A stretch of 36,657 nucleotides of DNA from a virus: positions 1 through 36,657 of the IMG/VR virus record IMGVR_UViG_3300042331_000354, one strand, 5' to 3'. Shown here piece by piece: positions 1 through 7,427 of the stretch. Position 1 is the stretch's first letter. Each line of letters begins with the position of its first letter. Both the position numbers and the translations under genes were made by a program. The notes under the pieces are model-generated. The model did not search any database. It had not been told where the DNA came from and saw only the letters and a program-made list of their open reading frames with translations.

Positions 1-1
1 C

Positions 2-241
2 GGCGCAATGAAGGCTTCGGTCACGCAATCGGGAGCAGCAAACCGGATAGAAGAAATCACGCAAACCGAAGCAATAATTGGAACGTCGCTTTTTTACGCT
101 CCCTATCAACAGTACGGAACCGACGGACCAAGGCCGATTCCTGCACGACCGTTCCTATGGCTGGAGGGTGATTATGTCGACCAACTACATGAAAGATTCG
201 CGGACGAAGTCGCAACAAGATTACTTGGAATCGGAACCTGA
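2..241 (+). CDS. Phage virion morphogenesis (tail completion) protein, 5' truncated
   Basis: The reading frame is open to the left edge of the window, so this is probably the C-terminal part of a larger protein; an in-frame ATG is present at position 8. The segment with YAPYQQYGT followed by IPARPFLWL is the hallmark C-terminal pattern of the phage virion morphogenesis/head-tail connector family (Mu gpG-like and relatives), whose members are usually about 150 aa. Such proteins complete or join the tail to the head. The position just before a probable tail terminator and tail tube fits. Family assignment is from motif recognition only. Confidence 0.7.
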   Translation, partial: GAMKASVTQSGAANRIEEITQTEAIIGTSLFYAPYQQYGTDGPRPIPARPFLWLEGDYVDQLHERFADEVATRLLGIGT

Positions 242-389
242 ACCAACTGAGATGCCTCGCCCTACGTCTGCCCGAGCTGGTAGCCTGGAAAAGGTAGATG
301 TCTTGATTTTGCGACGGATCAACAAACAACAACTTTGGCACCCTGACGACAACACACTGGTGGAAAAACGATGCTCGGATCGAGAATAA
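174..389 (+). CDS. Small hypothetical protein overlapping both neighbours
   Basis: The frame gives 71 aa starting at ATG 174, with a strong GGAGG at 163-167, 6 nt upstream of the start. It overlaps the end of the upstream gene by 68 bp and the start of the next by 19 bp, and it fills what would otherwise be a 129-bp gap. The protein is polar, begins MSTNYMKDS and has no domain I recognise. A longer ATG at 78 in the same frame lies wholly inside the upstream gene and is less likely. The good ribosome binding site is the main support; the long overlap is the main doubt. Confidence 0.5.
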   Translation: MSTNYMKDSRTKSQQDYLESEPEPTEMPRPTSARAGSLEKVDVLILRRINKQQLWHPDDNTLVEKRCSDRE

Positions 390-892
390 AAATACTTGGA
401 GATGCGATCGTCGCGGTCCTAAATGCCGACGCTGACCTGACGGCGCGGGCGTTCACGCTTCGCAAGAAACCCTACAACCGGGGCCGAACCTGGGATCCTG
501 GTGGGCGGGTGTCCCCACTAGGGACCGAGGAACTCACGAACGAGAATTCCCAGGACACGCGAGCGTATCGGTTCCTGATTTCGGTCTCGGACCCTGCGGA
601 CGGGGATCTTGTCACAGGAATGGAATCGCACCTTGGAGCGATCGAACGGATCGAGAATATTTTTGAGAACAAGTCGCACGCAAACATGCCAGTCTCAATC
701 CGTACCACGGCTCAGGCTGCGCTTGATACTGCGACGGCTGCGGGGAAGTTTCCTTCAACCAAAATTCAGTCGATCGGAGTCAAGTTCGCTCCGGTGTTCA
801 TTGATCCGGCATTCGAGGCCGGCTACGATGTAAGTTCCTGTATTGTCACGATCGAATGCACCATGAACCGTTTGGATTCTAAATTGCTATGA
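371..892 (+). CDS. Probable tail terminator / head-tail joining protein
   Basis: This is a 173-aa protein between the morphogenesis protein and the tail tube, the usual place of the tail terminator in siphophages. Its size is typical for that role. I see no diagnostic motif, so the call rests on gene order. The middle contains a polar acidic stretch, and the C-terminal third alternates hydrophobic residues as expected for a beta-rich fold. The stop overlaps the next start as ATGA (889-892), showing translational coupling. Confidence 0.5.
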   Translation: MLGSRIKILGDAIVAVLNADADLTARAFTLRKKPYNRGRTWDPGGRVSPLGTEELTNENSQDTRAYRFLISVSDPADGDLVTGMESHLGAIERIENIFENKSHANMPVSIRTTAQAALDTATAAGKFPSTKIQSIGVKFAPVFIDPAFEAGYDVSSCIVTIECTMNRLDSKLL

Positions 893-1206
893 CCAATGAA
901 AACGTTGAGAAAACAGAACCGATCTTGGAAACGTTTCCAAAACCTGAGCCTGTCATCGAGGTATCGGGGACGATCGAAACAGGTCTTGCTCCCGCTGAAC
1001 AGACAGAAACCAAGGCCACAATCGATGGAGTGTGGATCGTCTACGGGCGGCTTGCCGTCTGCGATACCGAACAGGAAGCAATCAAGCTTTTCGAGGCTTG
1101 CTTCCAGGTCCAAAGTTCGGCAGTCCCGAGCGATCGATTCCCGGCACCTGGGGAGAAGGTTCTGCACCTGCGCGACAGCATCCCGGTTTACGGTCGTCCT
1201 GAGTGA
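889..1206 (+). CDS. Hypothetical tail-region protein carrying a GGAAACGTTTCC palindrome
   Basis: The protein has 105 aa. The N-terminal 45 residues are acidic, rich in Glu, Pro and Thr, and probably disordered; the rest looks globular, with a cluster around GVWIVYGRLAV. No family is recognised. The start is fixed by the ATGA overlap with the upstream gene. The coding sequence for ILETFPK contains a perfect copy of the 16-bp palindrome TTGGAAACGTTTCCAA (925-940), which recurs elsewhere in the window. Its place between terminator and tube suggests a virion or assembly role, but this is inference. Confidence 0.6.
   Translation: MTNENVEKTEPILETFPKPEPVIEVSGTIETGLAPAEQTETKATIDGVWIVYGRLAVCDTEQEAIKLFEACFQVQSSAVPSDRFPAPGEKVLHLRDSIPVYGRPE
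925..940. repeat. Palindrome TTGGAAACGTTTCCAA, copy 1 (inside a gene)
   Basis: This is a perfect 16-bp inverted repeat with a central CG, preceded by GATC as in other copies. It lies within the coding sequence of the 105-aa protein. The AAACGTTT core with a central CpG resembles operators of LacI/PurR-family regulators, but a host-wide iterated palindrome is equally possible. Confidence 0.8.
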
Positions 1207-1218
1207 GCAGACCGGGGA

Positions 1219-1237
1219 TAGAATTCAGGAAATTCTA
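1219..1237 (+). other. RNA hairpin upstream of the tail tube gene
   Basis: TAGAATT and AATTCTA form a perfect 7-bp stem around a 5-nt CAGGA loop, 20 nt before the tail tube start codon. There is no T-run, so it is unlikely to be a terminator. Together with the strong terminator at 2166-2190 it would flank the highly expressed tube mRNA, which suggests a processing or stability element (inference). Confidence 0.45.
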
Positions 1238-1257
1238 AACCTCTTTGGGAAACCAAA

Positions 1258-2139
1258 ATGTCGCAAGCAACTGCAAGCCGTCTGATCGTTCACGATAACC
1301 TTACCTGGGGCAGCGGGATCGGAGTAGCGTTCAACGAATGCTCCCTGGTCGGTCAGCGAACGAACCTCATGCACCAAGGCCACCGAGGAACACGGCAGCG
1401 AGCTAGTTGTCGATCTCGGACGGTGACGGACAAATGCGGGGGAAATATCTCCGGGAACTTCGGCGTGCAGGAAATCGACTGGTTTCTGACTCGGGCGATC
1501 GGTCACGTTGGAGCATCGCCTTACATTCCTGCTGAGACGATCCTTCCGTGGAATGCCTTGCTTGACAAGGTGGCTGGAATTTTTATCTACAACAAGCTGC
1601 GCATCACTTCGCTTGAAATCTCAGGCCAGGAATCGCAGTATCTCAACTGGAACGTGGCCTGTGTCGGAGAGCTCGAAGAAGTCTTTGGATCAACGTACCC
1701 AACGACACCGGTCCCTGAGTGCGGGACTGCATTCACCTTTGCCGACTGCACGCTGACCTACGGTGGAACGGCTTACAAAATGCAGTCGTTCCGGCTGCTG
1801 ATCGACAACATGCTCGATCCGAACCAATACGAAAACTCGCTGACTCCAACACGTTTTGAGTCGCAAGATTTTGGCGTTCAGCTTTCGGTTCAGACAGCGT
1901 ACCGTTCTGATACGAGTGCGCTCTACGATGCGGCTTTGGCCGGTGCTGAGGCATCGTTAGCAGTGACCGATGGTACGACTACCTATTCGTTCAACTTCGG
2001 GAATCTCAAGTACATGGCCGGTGGGCCGACCGTTCCGGGCCGAGGCCGGATCAATCAACCGCTGACGTTCGAGGCTGCTCGAAAAACAAACACCGGTACC
2101 GCGACCGGTGACAACCAATTGCATATCGTTAAGTCATAG
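1258..2139 (+). CDS. Major tail tube protein
   Basis: This 293-aa protein has the pattern of the siphophage tail tube family (Phage_tube_2-like): alternating beta strands, the segment FRLLIDNMLDPNQYENS near residues 177-194, and a C-terminal RGRINQPLTFEA stretch. Many copies polymerise into hexameric rings around the tape measure. The gene is isolated from its neighbours by a 51-bp gap with a hairpin upstream and by a strong intrinsic terminator downstream, as expected for the most abundant tail protein. The ribosome binding site (TTTGGGAAACC) is weak, which is odd for such a gene. Confidence 0.8.
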   Translation: MSQATASRLIVHDNLTWGSGIGVAFNECSLVGQRTNLMHQGHRGTRQRASCRSRTVTDKCGGNISGNFGVQEIDWFLTRAIGHVGASPYIPAETILPWNALLDKVAGIFIYNKLRITSLEISGQESQYLNWNVACVGELEEVFGSTYPTTPVPECGTAFTFADCTLTYGGTAYKMQSFRLLIDNMLDPNQYENSLTPTRFESQDFGVQLSVQTAYRSDTSALYDAALAGAEASLAVTDGTTTYSFNFGNLKYMAGGPTVPGRGRINQPLTFEAARKTNTGTATGDNQLHIVKS

Positions 2140-2165
2140 CGTGCTGAATTTCAGCGGGTATACTC

Positions 2166-2190
2166 AGGGGGCTTTCAGTCCCCTTTTTTT
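2166..2190 (+). terminator. Intrinsic terminator after the tail tube gene
   Basis: AGGGGGCT and AGTCCCCT form an 8-bp stem with one G-U pair and a TTC loop, directly followed by a run of T. It stands 27 bp after the tube stop codon and before the chaperone genes, so it probably reduces read-through into lower-abundance products. Confidence 0.85.
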
Positions 2191-2202
2191 ATTGAGGTTG
2201 CT

Positions 2203-2574
2203 ATGGGTTCACCTTTCGTTCGTGCTGGCGTTGCGTTTCCTGCATTCATAAAGGCTCAAGAGGGCCTGCACCCACAGATATTCTTTCGTTTCCGACGAGC
2301 TGATGCGGTCTCAATCGAGAGGCAACACAAGGCATTCAAGAAGGAAACCGACATCGAAAAGCTGGTCGAGTCGATGCAGGCTTTCGTCTCGCAGTATCTG
2401 CAAGAGTGGGAGTATTCCGAACCGGTCAACGTCGAGAATATCAAAGCGTTGATGCACCCAATTTTGCTCAAGACCTACTTCATCATCATCCAGCAAGAGC
2501 CTTCCGATCCGATTCCACCGGAGTATCTGGCGACCGGCGAGACTGGGACCGCCGAGGGCGAGCAAAAAAAATAA
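2203..2574 (+). CDS. Tail assembly chaperone, short form (G-like)
   Basis: This 123-aa protein lies between tail tube and tape measure, the conserved site of the siphophage tail assembly chaperones (lambda G/T arrangement). These soluble proteins bind the tape measure and recruit tube subunits. The gene ends QKK-stop on a run of eight A (2564-2571), a slippery sequence that lets part of the ribosomes shift to the -1 frame. A GAGG ribosome binding site precedes ATG 2203. The assignment follows from gene order, size and the slippery site rather than from sequence identity. Confidence 0.8.
   Translation: MGSPFVRAGVAFPAFIKAQEGLHPQIFFRFRRADAVSIERQHKAFKKETDIEKLVESMQAFVSQYLQEWEYSEPVNVENIKALMHPILLKTYFIIIQQEPSDPIPPEYLATGETGTAEGEQKK
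2564..2571 (+). other. Slippery sequence for programmed -1 frameshifting
   Basis: Eight consecutive A residues precede the TAA stop of the short chaperone (CAA AAA AAA TAA). A -1 slip exactly joins the zero frame to the downstream open frame. Programmed frameshifting at this locus is established for lambda and most long-tailed phages. Confidence 0.75.
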
Positions 2575-2966
2575 CGTCGGCATTTTTGCTCAGGCTTACG
2601 AATCCTGCACTAGCAGCGAGGTCTTGCGAAATATGCCGAGAGATTATGTTCAATGAGGAAACCGGCCAACCGATCAAGGCCAGGGACGGCAAAGGGTATG
2701 CGAAGCGGCTGCACAAAACACCTTGCGAAGCTTCCATCGGGTGCGCAAAGGGCCACTACAATGACAAGCCGGACCTGAACGCGACTCAAGAGGCGGTGAT
2801 CACTTTGTACCTTGCATCGCGATCGACTGGCGGGGCGATGTTGAACGAAGCAGAACGGGCCGATTGGTGGCTTGCTGAGACGTTCGGACAGCTTCGGGAA
2901 ATCGAACAGCGAGTGGATCGATCGACGATGGAAACCATGATCTTAGGAGCAATCACACGTGGCTGA
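2571..2966 (+). CDS. Tail assembly chaperone extension (T-like) made by -1 frameshift
   Basis: After slipping back one base on A AAA AAA, translation continues with I-T-S-A-F and runs 131 codons to the stop at 2964-2966. The fusion with the upstream 123 aa would be about 254 aa. The new part has a Cys/His cluster (SCEICRE, then TPCEASIGCAKGHY) that could bind zinc, followed by a helical ATQEAVITLYLASRS segment. I see no good independent start or ribosome binding site near 2571. In lambda the corresponding GT protein links the tape measure to tail tube polymerisation. Confidence 0.75.
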   Translation: MTSAFLLRLTNPALAARSCEICREIMFNEETGQPIKARDGKGYAKRLHKTPCEASIGCAKGHYNDKPDLNATQEAVITLYLASRSTGGAMLNEAERADWWLAETFGQLREIEQRVDRSTMETMILGAITRG

Positions 2967-5460
2967 AAATGCAGAACGTGGGGTGATCTTCAACCTGAAA
3001 GCCAACGTTGACGCGCAAGCGAAAACAAACGTTGATGCTTTTTTTGAGTCGATCATCGGTGGACAAGCTAAGGTCAACTCTGCGGTTGATTCTGTTGCGG
3101 TAACAACACAATCCCAAGTCAAAGCGACCATCGAAAAGATGGCGAACGAATTAGGGCAGGCGCAGGAAAGGGTTGTTGCTGACGCTTCTGCAATCGCGCA
3201 GAAAACGGCTGAATCGAATCGAACCATTCAAACCGAATCTGCTGCTAGCGCAGAGCAATTTGCTTCTAAGGCCAAAATTGCCAATGCTTCGGTAGCTGAA
3301 AGCCAAGAGAAAACCGCCAAGGAAATAGTTGAATCGTGGACAAATTCCTACACCGCTTCGTCTGTCGCGGCTGAAAAGGCCGCAGAGGAATCGGTCGATA
3401 CGGTCAAGGAATCTGCAAAGTCGATCGCAGAACGAATTCGAGAGCTTGAGGGTGAAAAAACCCAAATTCGAAAGATATCCGCTGATGCTGAACGAGCGGA
3501 CTACATTCACGCTCAACTAGCCTTAGTCGATATCACTCGTCGAAGGATCGAAGCGGAAGATGCTTTGATCGAGGCTCAAGATCGCGAGGAAAGCAAACGC
3601 AAAATACGACCGTTGAACGACAATGTTATTCGCCTGCGATTAGACGAACTTGAGGTCGAAAAGGAAATCGCAAAAAAGAAAAAGATTTTCTTGGAGGCGG
3701 AGAAAAAAGAAAAAGCGGCTCTCGTTGAGCAGGAGCTTAAAGGTCTAAAGTCGATCGCTGCCGAGCAGGAAAAAGTGGCCTCCATCGCAGCAAGTCGAAA
3801 CGAACAGATCGGAAGGTCGGTCGGTCGCGTGGTCTCGGCATTCTCCGAAGGGTCCGAAGCACTGATGCGGTTTGCCAACGGGTTCAAGTACCTGGGTTTG
3901 GTTGGCGAAACAGACCTGAAAAAACTGACTGATGCACTTTTAACTATCCAGGGGACTACTCAGGTTTTTACCGGGGCGATCCGTTTGGTGCGTCAAGCTG
4001 CAGAAGGATACGACGCATATCGAAAGGTGGTACTGCTTACTGCCGAGGCTCACACGGCACTTGCGGCTGCAAAGACTGTCGAAGCTGCTGCTGGTAGTTT
4101 CTCCGGCCGAGCGACGGCTGGGGCAGTAGGTGGTGCGGCTGGGAGTGCTGCCGGTGCTGTTGCTGGCGGTGCTGCTGGATCAACGCTGGGGTATCTTGCG
4201 ACTGCTGGAGCAGGGGCGGGTGTAGGGGTTGGTATTGGCCTTGGTGCGATCGGAATCGAAACCGGTGGTATGGCTGGGCTAGCTGTTCTAGGTACTGCTG
4301 GTGCTGCGATAGCCGGTCTTGCCGTTGACCTTTATGCCTTCAAGGAATTGATTCAGGAATGGCAGACCTTTGACTTCGGGCAAGGGGCGAAAAAGGGCGG
4401 GTTCGTAGAGACGATGGGAACGAGCTCGTTCAACCCGTTTTTCCAGATCATGAGGAACACTACGGCTGGCGATAACTTCGTGACCCGAGGGACCGGTCTG
4501 CGGGATGATATGGGCGACACCCGGGAGGCTTACATTCAAAAGGATGCCCTAGCCAAAAGGCTGACCGAAGCCGAGAAAATGCGAGAAGCGGTCTTGAAGC
4601 GAAACGCCGAGGACGAAAAGCGAATCGCTGAACTGAATCGAGAGCAGACTGCATCAGCACAAACCAAGGCACAAGCCGAGCGTGATGCGTTGTCGAGCAA
4701 GCTGGCCGGGATGTCTTTGGAAGATCGAAGAAAAGAGATTGTCAATCAAATTGCAGAAACGCAAAAAAAGACAGCGATTACAGCAGAAGAAAGAGCAAAA
4801 CTTACCGACGAAAGGGAAAAAAGCACAGCTTTGCTTGTCGATCAGCGAGCCAAGCAAGTCATACAATTAGCAAATCAAAGACTCGCTGTAGAGAAAGAGA
4901 TTACAACTGAGCAAACGAGGGCTGCTCAAGAAACGCTGAAAACTGCCAAGGAAGAGTTGGCAACGAAAGAGAAGCAAATCAAAGTCGCTCAGGATGCGGC
5001 GACGTCGGCTGCAGAACGCTTCGGGCTTTTAGATGTTGTCGAGCAAGGAAACTTGCTAGAAATGAAGAAACAATTTACTGGCAATGCGCAAGGGATGGAC
5101 GTCGACCAACTGCGAAAGCTTCTCGGCTTCTCGGGGGCGCTGGACGAACAGATCGCTTCGGAGGCTAGGCGACGGGCTCAGGCTGCTGGATTCGGAGCAT
5201 TCCAAACCGAGGACTTGAAACGAATCCAGAGCTTGGAAGCTGAACGAGCTCAGATTGAGGTCAAAGTCAAGGCTCAGGCCCAAGTAATCGCAAAGCTGGA
5301 AGTCGATTCGGCTGCTGTTGCCAAGGAAATCAACAAGCAGATCGATGCACAGTTCGGTATCATAATCAAGGAAATGGCATCGCAGATCGGAACGCAAACG
5401 TTGAAGGTCAAGGAACTAGAGGACGCAATGCGTAATCGATTCAACAAGGTGGCTCCATGA
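2959..5460 (+). CDS. Tail tape measure protein
   Basis: At 833 aa this is the largest protein of the window and sits right after the chaperones. The first 300 residues and residues 520-830 are Ala/Glu/Lys-rich and strongly coiled-coil. The centre (about 370-460) is Gly/Ala-rich and hydrophobic, as in the membrane-active segment of many tape measures. The protein sets tail length; at roughly 0.15 nm per residue it would give a tail near 125 nm (rule of thumb). It starts with GTG at 2959, with AGGAG upstream, and overlaps the chaperone end by 8 bp. No lytic transglycosylase or peptidase motif was seen. Confidence 0.88.
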   Translation: MAENAERGVIFNLKANVDAQAKTNVDAFFESIIGGQAKVNSAVDSVAVTTQSQVKATIEKMANELGQAQERVVADASAIAQKTAESNRTIQTESAASAEQFASKAKIANASVAESQEKTAKEIVESWTNSYTASSVAAEKAAEESVDTVKESAKSIAERIRELEGEKTQIRKISADAERADYIHAQLALVDITRRRIEAEDALIEAQDREESKRKIRPLNDNVIRLRLDELEVEKEIAKKKKIFLEAEKKEKAALVEQELKGLKSIAAEQEKVASIAASRNEQIGRSVGRVVSAFSEGSEALMRFANGFKYLGLVGETDLKKLTDALLTIQGTTQVFTGAIRLVRQAAEGYDAYRKVVLLTAEAHTALAAAKTVEAAAGSFSGRATAGAVGGAAGSAAGAVAGGAAGSTLGYLATAGAGAGVGVGIGLGAIGIETGGMAGLAVLGTAGAAIAGLAVDLYAFKELIQEWQTFDFGQGAKKGGFVETMGTSSFNPFFQIMRNTTAGDNFVTRGTGLRDDMGDTREAYIQKDALAKRLTEAEKMREAVLKRNAEDEKRIAELNREQTASAQTKAQAERDALSSKLAGMSLEDRRKEIVNQIAETQKKTAITAEERAKLTDEREKSTALLVDQRAKQVIQLANQRLAVEKEITTEQTRAAQETLKTAKEELATKEKQIKVAQDAATSAAERFGLLDVVEQGNLLEMKKQFTGNAQGMDVDQLRKLLGFSGALDEQIASEARRRAQAAGFGAFQTEDLKRIQSLEAERAQIEVKVKAQAQVIAKLEVDSAAVAKEINKQIDAQFGIIIKEMASQIGTQTLKVKELEDAMRNRFNKVAP

Positions 5461-6185
5461 TTTTACGAGTCGGGAATTTGAAACGTCCGAACAACGAAGC
5501 CGTGGTAGTTCCATCGTACCAGCCAGTTTATGATTTCACGCGCAGAGTAACCTCAATGCGTATTCGGTGGGATATCTCTGGTCGCGTAGTCAATTTTCCA
5601 ACCGCCTCGCAAATGCTGACATCGGCAGAAGTGATTGCACTGTCGAATGCGTTTACAACTGAAAATCCTTATTTGGCCTTGCTTGGCGATGACGGTACAA
5701 CGCCGACACCGTTTGTTCTCGACCCGTCGCGATGCTTGCAAGGACCATATTTGATCGATATGTCGTTTCCCGCATCGGAACAAGAGGTCTATGTGACCGG
5801 TCTTTCCTATCGCGCGGTGTTCGAAGCTGTCCAGTATGTAGGAGTCGGATCAGACTTACTTGAGTTTGAAGAAACGCTGTCCGAGGATCCTGGCGGAGCA
5901 ACCTACGTTTATGTAGGCGGTGCTGTCAATTTCGCTGAGCGTCAGCTTGCAACGCAACAAAAGACGTACAAGTACACTCAAAGCGGTTCTGCCTTGGGCT
6001 TGCTGGCGTATCCATTGCGTCCGCCACCAATCTGGCCTTTCGCTTTGATGCAATCGCCAAGGAATGAGCTTTCCTCACCGCAATTTAAGGGTACGATCGA
6101 CACTCACTTTCGAACCGTTTGGGAGTACAATTTCGAGTGGCATACAAAATTGATCGGTGTTCCGCATAGAAGTCCACTAGGATAA
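5457..6185 (+). CDS. Distal tail / minor tail protein
   Basis: This 242-aa protein starts by ATGA overlap with the tape measure stop. Directly downstream of the tape measure is the standard place of the distal tail protein, the hub that ends the tube and carries tip proteins. The sequence is beta-rich and ends in aromatic-rich segments (FRTVWEYNFEWHTKLIG), in keeping with a structural protein. No specific family motif is recognised. Confidence 0.55.
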   Translation: MILRVGNLKRPNNEAVVVPSYQPVYDFTRRVTSMRIRWDISGRVVNFPTASQMLTSAEVIALSNAFTTENPYLALLGDDGTTPTPFVLDPSRCLQGPYLIDMSFPASEQEVYVTGLSYRAVFEAVQYVGVGSDLLEFEETLSEDPGGATYVYVGGAVNFAERQLATQQKTYKYTQSGSALGLLAYPLRPPPIWPFALMQSPRNELSSPQFKGTIDTHFRTVWEYNFEWHTKLIGVPHRSPLG

Positions 6186-6188
6186 ATC

Positions 6189-7427
6189 ATGGCAACAAAA
6201 TATTGGGTCGGTCGAGCAGCTTCGGTCGCACAAATAACGAAGGTTGTTTTTTCTTCGATCGTTGCGACAAACACGTATTCGGTGACGATCAACGGAAAGT
6301 CAGTCAGCGTTACAGCGACAGGAACCTCGCTTGGGGATCTGATCGATGCACTGGTCAACGCCTGGAACAGTTCCGCAGAACCGGAACACCGCGAGATGGT
6401 CGCGGCTCGGCGCGAGGATCCAACGCTTTCTGGATTGCAACTGACTGCAACTACGGTCGGAGTACCCTGCACAGTCACAGCATCGGCGACGACCGGAACA
6501 GCGACCGTGACCGAGCCAACCACAGCGAGCGGTCCGAACTTTTGGAACGTGGCAGGCAATTGGCTCGGAGGTAGTCTTCCGGCTGCTGCCGATGATATCG
6601 TGGTTCGTGATTCGTCGGTGTCGATCCTCTACGGGCTGACTGACACGAACAACTACGCAAGCCTGAAAATTGAATCGACGTTCACCGGTACCGTGGGCCT
6701 TCCGGACACAAACACTAGCGGCTATCCGGAGTATCGAACTACACGGCTGACGCTGGGGACTGGCTCGGCATTGACTGTCCTGCTTGGCGAGGGCTACGGT
6801 AATTTTTCGAGTCGTATTCGACTAGATGTACAGAGTTCCAATGTTACTTTTTCTGTCTTGGCAGCAGGGACACAAGGTGGCGTTCAGTATCCGTTTGATC
6901 TGAGGAACCTGGGAACCGGATCGACGGTCCGGGTTTATGCTGGTGGTCTTGTGATTGGCAATTCTAGCGCGGTTACGATCGCAACGCTCGACATCATTCA
7001 GCGAGACACGCTGCAAATCCCTCCATCGGTTTTAGTTCAAGCAGAGGTCACGGTCACGGCTTTGACGATTTACGGCGGGACTCTAATACAAGAAGGTCCG
7101 GCCACTACGTTAATAGCACGAGAACAGGCCAGGGTGACAGTGGCAAAGGCTGCTGCGATCGCAACCGTGAAAGTATCCTCGCAAGCTAGGATCGATTGGG
7201 ATTCTTCTGGTGGGATCACCACAAAGCTGCACGTTGAGCAAAACGGAACGATCGACTTCGGTCGCGTAGGAACTACTAAAACAGTCGCAGCTTGCGATCT
7301 TTATGCAGGCGGTGTGTTGCTCGATCGGCTTGATAAGGTCACGTTTACCGCAGGCGTAGCGCTACAGGCGTGCCGTCTGGCCGATGTGGATCTCGATCTT
7401 GGTGTCGGGGTGACAATCAATGGCTAA
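6189..7427 (+). CDS. Repetitive beta-rich tail protein
   Basis: This 412-aa protein is rich in Thr, Val, Gly and Ser with regular short beta segments from residue 110 to the end (for example TRLTLGTGSALTVLLGEG), which suggests a beta-helix or beta-solenoid. The segment FWNVAGNWLGGSLPAAADD resembles the WNxxxNWxGGxxPxxxDD motif common in autotransporter-like and planctomycete surface repeat proteins. Location in the tail module suggests a tip or side fibre that contacts the host surface (inference). It follows the previous gene after 3 bp and overlaps the next by 8 bp. Confidence 0.6.
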   Translation: MATKYWVGRAASVAQITKVVFSSIVATNTYSVTINGKSVSVTATGTSLGDLIDALVNAWNSSAEPEHREMVAARREDPTLSGLQLTATTVGVPCTVTASATTGTATVTEPTTASGPNFWNVAGNWLGGSLPAAADDIVVRDSSVSILYGLTDTNNYASLKIESTFTGTVGLPDTNTSGYPEYRTTRLTLGTGSALTVLLGEGYGNFSSRIRLDVQSSNVTFSVLAAGTQGGVQYPFDLRNLGTGSTVRVYAGGLVIGNSSAVTIATLDIIQRDTLQIPPSVLVQAEVTVTALTIYGGTLIQEGPATTLIAREQARVTVAKAAAIATVKVSSQARIDWDSSGGITTKLHVEQNGTIDFGRVGTTKTVAACDLYAGGVLLDRLDKVTFTAGVALQACRLADVDLDLGVGVTING

